NCBI GenBank assembly: GCA_020028535.1
Contig: JAIBHM010000064.1
Coordinates: 1-9,018, forward strand
Length of the DNA: 9,018 nt
DNA from: Armatimonadota bacterium
GTDB lineage: Bacteria; Sysuimicrobiota; Sysuimicrobiia; Sysuimicrobiales; Kaftiobacteriaceae
Direction of reading: 5' to 3'
The position numbers and the translations under genes are program-made. The notes below the pieces were generated by a model. It ran no database searches and was not told the DNA's origin. It saw only the letters and a list, made by a program, of their open reading frames with translations. Below are positions 1-5,444 of the stretch, piece after piece (within the stretch, counting starts at the first letter, position 1; each line of letters starts with the position of its first letter).

Positions 1-1359
1 GACCTCATCGCCGAAATCATGGGCCGGCACAGCAACCTCATTCTGGTGCAAGGCGGTCTCATCGCCGGCGCGCTCAAGCTCGTGCCCCGCGCGAAATCCT
101 CGGTGCGTGAGGTCTTGCCCGGACTCCCCTATGCAGCGCCGCCGCATCCCCGCCCTACTCCCGTGGAGCTTACGCGGCAGGGACTAGAGGAGTTCCTGGC
201 GGCGTCGGCGGAGCCGCTCGGCAGGATGCTCGGCACCCGGATCCTTGGACTGAGTCCGACGATAGCGGTGGAGGTGGCTACCCGCGCCGGATGCGACGCC
301 GATGCCGCCGCCGGGCAGCAGGGCGGCGCTATCGATCGGCTCTGGGGGGCGCTGCAGGATCTCGTCACCGTCGTGCGCAGCCAGGACTTCGCGCCGGTAC
401 TCTACGTGGATGGTGAAAACGTACGCGGGTACGCGCCCTTCCACCTGACGCATGTGACCGGTCTCCGCGCGGTCCTGGTTGAGACGATGAGTGAGGCCGT
501 TCACCGCGCCACGGCGCATCTGAACGCCCAGGCGGAGCTGGACGAACGACGAGTAGGCCTGATCGGCGCCGTCCGCACTCCGCTCTCCAAGGTGATGCGG
601 ACCGAGGCCGACCTACGGAAGGGACTCGAGGAAGCGGCGCAGAGCGAGGCCACCAGGCAACGCGGCGAGCTGCTCCTCGCCTACGCGTCGCAAATCCCAC
701 CGGGGTCATCGACGGCGACGGTCCCCGGATATGATGGAACGCCGCTGGAGATCCCACTCGATCCGACGCTCACACCGATTGAGAATGCGCGCAAACTCTT
801 CCAGCGGTACACGAAGATCCGCAAGGCCCGGCCGGCGCTCGAGGAGCGCTTGCGTGCGGCCGAGGAGGAGCGGCAGTATCTCGAGTCCGCGCTGACGATG
901 GCCGACCAGGCCACGTCACAGGATGATCTCGAGGCGTTGACGCGCGAGCTCGTTGCCGAGGGCTACCTGCGGCGCAGACCGCGGGCCGCCCGCCGGGCTG
1001 CGTCGCCGAAGCCCCGGAGCTACACGCTCGATGGCGGGGCGGTCGTAGTGGTCGGGAGGACGAACCAGGACAACGACCACGTCACGTTCAAAGTTGCCCG
1101 GCCGGAAGACCTGTGGTTCCATGCCCGCGGCGTCCCCGGGGCCCACGTCGTGCTCCGGGCCGGCGCAGAGCATCCTACGGCAGAGGAGATCGAGCGCGCG
1201 GCGTCAATCGCGGCCTGGTTCAGTAAAGCGAGGGGGGCATCGGCCGTGCCGGTCGACTACACGGCGCGCCGGCATGTGCGCAAGCCGAAGGGGAGCCGGC
1301 CGGGATTGGTGGTGTATGAGCGGGAACGCACAATCCATGTGCGCCCAGAACTTCCTTAA
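1..1359 (+). CDS. rqcH: RqcH/Rqc2-family (NFACT) ribosome quality control protein, 5' end cut by window edge
   Basis: The frame is open from base 1 and reads DLIAEIMGRHSN before continuing. The ATG at 19 is therefore an internal methionine and the true start lies left of the window. The visible 452 residues contain the GRHSN motif of the NFACT-N domain (bases 19-36), a helical linker, a charged coiled-coil-like stretch (about bases 780-950, rich in E, R and A) and an NFACT-R domain with DLWFHARGVPGAHVV (bases 1108-1152). The C-terminus keeps the family pattern AAWFSKAR, VPVDYT and KPKGSRPG. Family members (RqcH in Bacillus, Rqc2/NEMF in eukaryotes, older name fibronectin-binding protein FbpA) bind stalled 50S-peptidyl-tRNA complexes and recruit tRNA-Ala to add C-terminal alanine tails. 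The residues most tied to tailing lie in the missing N-terminal part, so activity cannot be judged here. The TAA stop at 1357-1359 overlaps the pyrR stop of the opposite strand. Confidence 0.93.
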   Translation, partial: DLIAEIMGRHSNLILVQGGLIAGALKLVPRAKSSVREVLPGLPYAAPPHPRPTPVELTRQGLEEFLAASAEPLGRMLGTRILGLSPTIAVEVATRAGCDADAAAGQQGGAIDRLWGALQDLVTVVRSQDFAPVLYVDGENVRGYAPFHLTHVTGLRAVLVETMSEAVHRATAHLNAQAELDERRVGLIGAVRTPLSKVMRTEADLRKGLEEAAQSEATRQRGELLLAYASQIPPGSSTATVPGYDGTPLEIPLDPTLTPIENARKLFQRYTKIRKARPALEERLRAAEEERQYLESALTMADQATSQDDLEALTRELVAEGYLRRRPRAARRAASPKPRSYTLDGGAVVVVGRTNQDNDHVTFKVARPEDLWFHARGVPGAHVVLRAGAEHPTAEEIERAASIAAWFSKARGASAVPVDYTARRHVRKPKGSRPGLVVYERERTIHVRPELP

Positions 1360-1904
1360 GCGGGTTCTTCGATCACGACCTCGTCCACCCCGTCGATCTC
1401 CGCCAGCCTGACGGCGACGTGCTCGCGGGATGATGTCGGCAGGTTCTTGCCGACGTAATCGGGACGGATCGGCAGCTCTCGATGGCCGCGGTCGACAAGC
1501 ACGGCCAGCTGGATCGTAAATGGCCGCCCCAGGGCGATGAGGCCGTCCAGCGCCGCGCGCACCGTGCGGCCGGTGAAGAGGACGTCATCCACCAGGACGA
1601 TTGTCCTGTCCGCGACCTCGAACGGCAGAGCGGCAGGGCGCTCGGCATGCGCGCGGTCGGCGCGGTCGTCCCGGTACGGGCGCGCATCCAGGACGCCCAC
1701 CGGCACCCGGACGCCCTCGATTTGCTCGATGGTCGCTGCGAGCCTGCGCGCCAGCGGGGCTCCACGAGTCTCCACCCCCACGATCGCCATCTGCTGGGCG
1801 GACTTGTTGCGCTCGAGGACCTCGTGCGCCATCCGTACCAGAGCGCGGCGGATCGCGTCGGCATCCATGACCTTGGCTTTTTCGCGCATCGGCGAACTCT
1901 TCAT
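1356..1904 (-). CDS. pyrR: PyrR: pyrimidine operon regulator / uracil phosphoribosyltransferase
   Basis: The 182-residue product is the usual length for PyrR. It has a type I phosphoribosyltransferase fold. The PRPP-binding motif is VLVDDVLFTGRTVRAAL (residues 103-119). An upstream IVGVETRGAPLARRL block (41-55) and LDARPYRDD (72-80) match the family's GI.TRG and LD...YRDD motifs, and a C-terminal SREHVAVRLAEIDG block is also typical. PyrR proteins bind UMP and pyr mRNA to attenuate pyrimidine biosynthesis genes, and many also make UMP from uracil and PRPP. The ATG start forms an ATGA overlap with the rluD stop, suggesting translational coupling; the internal ATG at residue 6 is an alternative. 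No pyrB, pyrC or other pyr gene follows, because the next gene is convergent rqcH, so the targets must lie elsewhere. I see no PyrR-binding leader in this window. Confidence 0.95.
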   Translation of the reverse strand: MKSSPMREKAKVMDADAIRRALVRMAHEVLERNKSAQQMAIVGVETRGAPLARRLAATIEQIEGVRVPVGVLDARPYRDDRADRAHAERPAALPFEVADRTIVLVDDVLFTGRTVRAALDGLIALGRPFTIQLAVLVDRGHRELPIRPDYVGKNLPTSSREHVAVRLAEIDGVDEVVIEEPA

Positions 1905-2950
1905 CTTCTTCTGTCTCGGGTGGTTCGGCGGCTCGCACCGGCGCTACCTGCCCGGGCCCGTGCCACCGCATCAGCGAAATCAGGCGGCGGCGCCGCCTCG
2001 AACGCCATCTCGCGTCCTGAGTCGGGATGACGGAATTGCAGCCGGAACGCGTGCAGCGCCTGGCGCCCGATGCCGGGGTCGCCTCTGCGGCCGCCATAGA
2101 CGGGATCGCCGACGACGGGGTGCCCGAGATGGGCAAAGTGCACGCGAATCTGGTGGGTGCGGCCGGTCACGAGATTCGCTTCCACCAGAGTGGCGTCCGG
2201 CAGCCGCTCCAACACGCGGTAGCGGGTCATCGCCGCTCGCCCTCGAACCACGACCGCCATCCGCGTCCGGTGCTTTGGATGCCTGCCGATCGGGGCCTCG
2301 ATGGTCCCCTCACCCTGTCGCACGATCCCGTGCACCAACGCAAGATACGTCCGGCGCACGGTGCGTGCGGATACCTGCTCCTGCAGCGAGCGGAGCGCGC
2401 CCTCTGTCTTCGCGACGACGAGCAACCCGGAGGTATCCTTGTCGAGCCGGTGCACGATGCCCGGACGCAGCCCGCCGCCCAGCGTGAGCAGCTGAGGCAC
2501 GCGGGCCGCGATGGCGTTCACCAGTGTCCCGGAGGACCGTCCGGCCCCGGGGTGCACCGTGAGCCCCGCGGGCTTGTTGATGACCAGGAGCGCCTCGTCC
2601 TCGTGGACGACATCGAGCGGGATGTCTTGCGGGGTCAACGCCACCGGTGGGCGCGGCGGGATGGTAATCTCGACACGCTGGCCACGGCGCACTTTCGCCG
2701 CCGGCTTCGCGGCTGCGCCGTCAAGCCGTACGTGGTCTGACTCGATCAACTGCTTGATGCGGGAACGCGAGAGCGCGGGCAGATGCGCGGCAAGAAAGGC
2801 GTCGAGGCGGAATCCCTCGTGACCGGCATCAACAAAATATGTATGGTGTTCCGTCTTAGACCGCCGGCGGCATCTCGGGCGGCGCGGCAGATTGCACCGG
2901 GGGTTCCGGGGCGCGCGCCCTCGAGACCAGGAGCAGCCCGACGAGCGCAA
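1901..2950 (-). CDS. rluD: RluD-family 23S rRNA pseudouridine synthase, start uncertain
   Basis: The protein has an N-terminal S4 RNA-binding domain (about residues 46-95 counted from the TTG at 2950, containing RLDAFLAAHLP and SRSRIKQLIES). A RluA-type catalytic domain follows, with NKPAGLTVHPG (125-135), the active-site motif HRLDKDTSGLLVV (167-179, catalytic Asp170) and GRTHQIRVHFAHLGHPVVGD near the C-terminus. Family members isomerise uridines in large-subunit rRNA helices; RluD makes the helix 69 pseudouridines, but the exact target cannot be read from sequence. The start is a real problem. Homology begins near residue 38 (YFVDAGHEG), yet no in-frame ATG, GTG or TTG lies between the lgt stop (2856-2858) and the conserved domain. 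The only standard start is the TTG at 2950. It gives an Arg/Pro-rich leader of about 35 residues that overlaps lgt by 95 bp and looks like lgt read out of frame. A non-standard start just after lgt (for example ACG at 2854) or a sequence error is possible. The stop overlaps the pyrR start. Confidence 0.9.
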   Translation of the reverse strand: MRSSGCSWSRGRAPRNPRCNLPRRPRCRRRSKTEHHTYFVDAGHEGFRLDAFLAAHLPALSRSRIKQLIESDHVRLDGAAAKPAAKVRRGQRVEITIPPRPPVALTPQDIPLDVVHEDEALLVINKPAGLTVHPGAGRSSGTLVNAIAARVPQLLTLGGGLRPGIVHRLDKDTSGLLVVAKTEGALRSLQEQVSARTVRRTYLALVHGIVRQGEGTIEAPIGRHPKHRTRMAVVVRGRAAMTRYRVLERLPDATLVEANLVTGRTHQIRVHFAHLGHPVVGDPVYGGRRGDPGIGRQALHAFRLQFRHPDSGREMAFEAAPPPDFADAVARARAGSAGASRRTTRDRRR

Positions 2951-3641
2951 TCATGGCCACCGCCGCATTCACGACCTGCCCCAGCGTGAACAGCGTCCCC
3001 AGAAGGGGCGGGCTTTCCACGAAGAACTCTACGGCCACCCGGCTCACCGCATGCAGCAGCAGCCACAGGAAGAACAGTGTGCCCGGCGGGGGCTGGAGTT
3101 TCTCCTGCGCCCGCAACACCGCGTATGTGCCCAGCGCGCCGAGCATCAAGTAGATCTGCGTCGGATGCCGGCGGTCAAGGAACATCTGCACGCCCCACGG
3201 CACGCCTGTGGGCCGGCCGATGTACAGCCCGTGCAGCAGCGCGCCGACCATGGCCACCGCGTACCCGAGCGCGAGTGCCGGCGCGAAGACATCGACAAAC
3301 TTGCCGAGTGGGATGCGGAACAACCTCGCGTAGAGGGCGGCAACCATGAGCCCGCCCACCAGCGCCCCATAAAACGTCAACCCGGAGTCTTTCCAGATCG
3401 TCACGATGCTCAGCGGGGCTCTGGCAAACGCCGGGAAGTTCACGGCCACGTAGCCCAACCGGCCGACCACGATACCGCCGATGATCATGTACAGGGCGAT
3501 GTCCAGCATCCGGGAAGGATCGATCCCCACTGCCTGCCCACGGCGCCGGGCTAGTGCGATGCCGACGAGAAACGCGAGCAGCAGGAACAGACCGAATGAT
3601 GAGATTGGAAAAGGGCCTAGCTGGATGAGGATCGGCTTCAT
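2856..3641 (-). CDS. lgt: Lgt-family prolipoprotein diacylglyceryl transferase, divergent active site
   Basis: The 261-residue product is a multi-pass membrane protein with the Lgt layout. It has an N-terminal LGPFPISSFGLFLLLAF segment, GGIVVGRLGYV (residues 55-65), SGLTFYGALVGG (86-97), GRPTGVPWGV (142-151), RHPTQIY (158-164), and SRVAVEFF (200-207) in a C-terminal membrane helix region. Lgt moves the diacylglyceryl group of phosphatidylglycerol to the lipobox cysteine of prolipoproteins, the step before LspA cleavage. The ATG overlaps the lspA stop as ATGA, so the two are probably coupled and serve the same pathway. The Lgt signature GRxGNFxNxExxG is degraded here to MVGALLHGLYIG (131-142). 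Several other residues reported as important in E. coli Lgt are also replaced. The protein is therefore either a divergent Lgt or an Lgt-fold paralogue with altered activity. It ends in a short Pro/Ala-rich tail. Confidence 0.85.
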   Translation of the reverse strand: MKPILIQLGPFPISSFGLFLLLAFLVGIALARRRGQAVGIDPSRMLDIALYMIIGGIVVGRLGYVAVNFPAFARAPLSIVTIWKDSGLTFYGALVGGLMVAALYARLFRIPLGKFVDVFAPALALGYAVAMVGALLHGLYIGRPTGVPWGVQMFLDRRHPTQIYLMLGALGTYAVLRAQEKLQPPPGTLFFLWLLLHAVSRVAVEFFVESPPLLGTLFTLGQVVNAAVAMIALVGLLLVSRARAPEPPVQSAAPPEMPPAV

Positions 3642-4108
3642 CGATCACCCCGGATCAGTGTGAAGATCAGCAGGCCGGCCCCGGCGGTCACCGCGAGGTC
3701 GGCCAGGTTGAAGACCGGCCAGACGTGGACGTCGATGAAGTCGACGACGGCGCCCACGCGCACCCGGTCGATCAGGTTCCCGATGGCCCCGCCGCTCACC
3801 AGTGCAAGCGCCGATTGCGTCAACGGGCGGCGCGACCATCGCGATCTATTGTAGAAGAGCAGGAAAAGCAGGGTCAAGGCAATCAGCGCGGGCACAAGCA
3901 GCGGAATCCCGCCAAGCAGGCTGAAGGCGATGCCACGGTTGTGCACATGTGTGAAGGCCAGGAACCCGGGGATGACCGGAACCGAACTCCCCAGGGGGAT
4001 GCGCAGGGCCAGCAGGAGCTTCGTCGCCTGATCGGCGGCGATCACCGTCCCAAGGACGGCTAGCGCGCGCCGTTGGTCTTCTCTTCCAGTTCTTTGCAGC
4101 GAATGCAC
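3638..4108 (-). CDS. lspA: Lipoprotein signal peptidase (signal peptidase II)
   Basis: The 156-residue product has the length and four-helix membrane layout of LspA. Landmarks are ADQATKLL in the first helix (conserved Asp26), HNRGIAFSLLGG (56-67, the N.GxAF motif), GGAIGNLIDRV (106-116) with catalytic Asp114, VVDFIDV (121-127) and FNLADLAV (133-140) with catalytic Asp137. LspA cleaves the signal peptide of diacylglyceryl-modified prolipoproteins in the cytoplasmic membrane. The start used is a GTG at 4106-4108, which overlaps the end of the dksA/traR gene by 49 bp. No clear Shine-Dalgarno sequence precedes it, so translation is probably coupled to the upstream gene. A GTG start at codon 22 would remove most of the first membrane segment and is unlikely. 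The stop overlaps the lgt start. Confidence 0.95.
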   Translation of the reverse strand: MHSLQRTGREDQRRALAVLGTVIAADQATKLLLALRIPLGSSVPVIPGFLAFTHVHNRGIAFSLLGGIPLLVPALIALTLLFLLFYNRSRWSRRPLTQSALALVSGGAIGNLIDRVRVGAVVDFIDVHVWPVFNLADLAVTAGAGLLIFTLIRGDR

Positions 4109-4554
4109 AGCGTCGCAAACGGCAGCACCCGCAGCCGGGCGACGTCGATCGGATCACCGCACCGCTGGCAGATGCCGTACGTCCCCTCTTCCATCCGCCC
4201 GAGGGCCTCCTCGACCTGCGCCAGCATCTGCTGGACGCTGCTCTCCAGCGCGAGGCCCTTCTCACGCTCGAACGTGCTGCTGGCGACGTCGGCGAGATCT
4301 TCGTCGTAGCCGCCCCCAATATCCATCCCCACCTGGTCCTCGACCTCGGGGGTGTGTTCCTCCATCGCCTCGAGCTCTTCGAGGAGGCGCGTGCGCTCGT
4401 CCTCGAGCAGCCTCCTGAATTCGGCCAGCTCCCGCTTGGATAGTGACCTGGCCTTGACCTTGGTCTTCGCTGCCTTCTGGCCGCGCGACGGGCCGAGGCG
4501 CGTACGGCGAAGTTCGGTCTTCGCCTTGGCCGATTTGGCGGTCCTGGATGCCAT
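4060..4554 (-). CDS. TraR/DksA-family C4 zinc-finger protein
   Basis: The start chosen is the ATG at 4552-4554, because it sits six bases after a strong GGAGGG ribosome binding site; an in-frame TTG nine codons upstream (4581) has no such support. The 164-residue product begins with a Lys/Arg/Ala-rich tail (1-40). A coiled-coil hairpin follows: SLSKRELAEFRRLLEDERTR leads up, and FEREKGLALESSVQQMLAQV leads back. The tip between them carries DLADVA (86-91), matching the DxxDxA tip motif of DksA. The C-terminus has a zinc finger, CQRC and CIRC (Cys129, Cys132, Cys150, Cys153). DksA works in the RNA polymerase secondary channel, usually with ppGpp. Homologues beside lspA and ileS in Gram-positive genomes (YteA-like) are less studied, so a DksA-like role is inference. 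It is the first gene after the promoter at 4619-4647 and overlaps lspA downstream. Confidence 0.92.
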   Translation of the reverse strand: MASRTAKSAKAKTELRRTRLGPSRGQKAAKTKVKARSLSKRELAEFRRLLEDERTRLLEELEAMEEHTPEVEDQVGMDIGGGYDEDLADVASSTFEREKGLALESSVQQMLAQVEEALGRMEEGTYGICQRCGDPIDVARLRVLPFATLCIRCKELEEKTNGAR

Positions 4555-4560
4555 ACATCG

Positions 4561-4566
4561 CCCTCC
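4561..4566 (-). promoter_or_regulatory. Ribosome binding site of the TraR/DksA gene
   Basis: GGAGGG on the minus strand is followed by a six-base spacer and the ATG at 4554. It decides the start of the TraR/DksA protein against the upstream TTG at 4581. Another ATG at 4556-4558 lies only two bases after the site and is out of frame. Confidence 0.8.
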
Positions 4567-4618
4567 AGACGTCAACTGCAATGGTTCCGGGGGTCCACCG
4601 GCTGGTGAACTGACGGTT

Positions 4619-4647
4619 AGTGTAGCGAATGACCTAGTCTATGGCAA
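4619..4647 (-). promoter_or_regulatory. Sigma70-type promoter of the dksA/traR-lspA-lgt-rluD-pyrR operon
   Basis: On the minus strand TTGCCA (4642-4647) is a five-of-six match to the -35 box. It is followed after exactly 17 bases by TACACT (4619-4624), a four-of-six match to the -10 box. Transcription would start near 4612, leaving a leader of about 58 bases before the ATG at 4554. The -35 box lies just after the racemase stop codon (4651-4653). Two copies of CTAGGTC flank the -35 box, one directly upstream and one in the spacer, and could be an operator. The call rests on consensus match and position only. Confidence 0.6.
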
Positions 4648-4650
4648 GAC

Positions 4651-5367
4651 CTAGCGCTGGCTCAGCACTTCGGCTTCCCTCGCCGCGCGCACAGCGGCCC
4701 GGGCGAGGATGAGGTTGCTGTCCAGCAGCGGCACAGAAACGTCCTGCGCTCGCAGCACGTAGGGCAACTCGGTGCATCCCAGCACGACCGCCTGACCCCC
4801 GGCGGTGATCAGGCGCTGCGCAACCTGGGCGAGGCCGCGCGTGATGTCGGCGCCCATCTGGCCCGCTTTGACGCCATAGATGGCCCGGTTCACGACATCT
4901 TGCCCGGCGGCATCCGGCGCCAGCACTTCCACGGCGACCCGCTCGAACGCCCGGTGGTACAACCGGGCGGCAACCGCCGCCCGTGTGGCGAGCACGCCGA
5001 CTCGGCGCAGACCCGGAACCTCGGCCTGCGCCGCCCTGCTGACTTCCTCCATAATGTGGAGGACGGGAATGCTCACCGCAGCCGCAATGCGATCGTAGAA
5101 CGCGTGGGCCGTGTTGCATGGAATGACGATCAGGTCCGCGCCGGCGGCCTCGAGGTTCCTGGCCGTGGCCACCAGAGCGGGCGTTGGATCTTCACCGTCG
5201 CCCAGGATAGCGGGCGAGCGGTCGGGGATCTTCGGATTGTTGTCGATGATGACCCGCAGGTGATCCTGATCCCGCTGCGCGGGCGTCAGGCGGAGGATTT
5301 TCTCAAACAAATCGAGCGTGGCCCAGGGGCCGAGGCCGCCAAGCACGCCGATGACCTTCTCTGTCAC
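4651..5367 (-). CDS. Aspartate/glutamate racemase family protein
   Basis: The 238-residue product belongs to the cofactor-independent Asp/Glu racemase superfamily. It opens with the nucleotide-free Rossmann-like strand VIGVLGGLGPWAT (5-17), typical of aspartate racemases. The two catalytic cysteines sit in IPCNTAH (82-88, Cys84) and LGCTELP (196-202, Cys198). Such enzymes invert the alpha carbon of aspartate or related amino acids by two-base thiol chemistry, and some homologues act on other substrates (cysteate, for example), so the substrate is not fixed. The start chosen is the GTG at 5365-5367, preceded at seven bases by GGGA (5375-5378). A TTG at 5380-5382 would add five residues but has no ribosome binding site. 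The gene lies 77 bases downstream of ileS and may be read from the same transcript; no separate promoter or good terminator was seen between them. It is not a usual member of the ileS-lspA cluster, so it may be a lineage-specific insertion. Confidence 0.88.
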   Translation of the reverse strand: MTEKVIGVLGGLGPWATLDLFEKILRLTPAQRDQDHLRVIIDNNPKIPDRSPAILGDGEDPTPALVATARNLEAAGADLIVIPCNTAHAFYDRIAAAVSIPVLHIMEEVSRAAQAEVPGLRRVGVLATRAAVAARLYHRAFERVAVEVLAPDAAGQDVVNRAIYGVKAGQMGADITRGLAQVAQRLITAGGQAVVLGCTELPYVLRAQDVSVPLLDSNLILARAAVRAAREAEVLSQR

Positions 5368-5424
5368 AGTTGTATCCCGCAAATCACGGTGATCGACAGC
5401 GTCCTGTGATTCTGTTCTGCCCGC

Positions 5425-5444
5425 GGGTCTCCTTCCGGAGTCCC
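5425..5444 (-). other. Hairpin directly after the ileS stop codon
   Basis: GGGACTCC-GGAA-GGAGACCC can fold into an eight-position stem with one A-A mismatch and a GGAA tetraloop. It abuts the ileS stop (5445-5447). No T tract follows, so it is not a convincing intrinsic terminator; it might stabilise or process the ileS mRNA end. Confidence 0.35.

Noticed and set aside
1537..2487. A 316-codon plus-strand frame across pyrR and rluD
   Set aside because: It is Arg/Ser/Pro/Ala-rich low-complexity sequence crossing two real genes on the other strand; a shadow.
2892..3554. A 220-codon plus-strand frame opposite lgt
   Set aside because: The translation is His/Gln/Arg-rich without motifs and mirrors a membrane protein gene on the other strand.
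4262..4558. Alternative ATG at 4556-4558 opening a 98-codon frame inside the TraR/DksA gene
   Set aside because: It is only two bases from the GGAGGG site, is out of frame with the zinc-finger protein and encodes nothing recognisable.
5383..5444. A promoter for the racemase between ileS and the racemase gene
   Set aside because: I found no spaced -35/-10 pair with reasonable consensus in this short gap.
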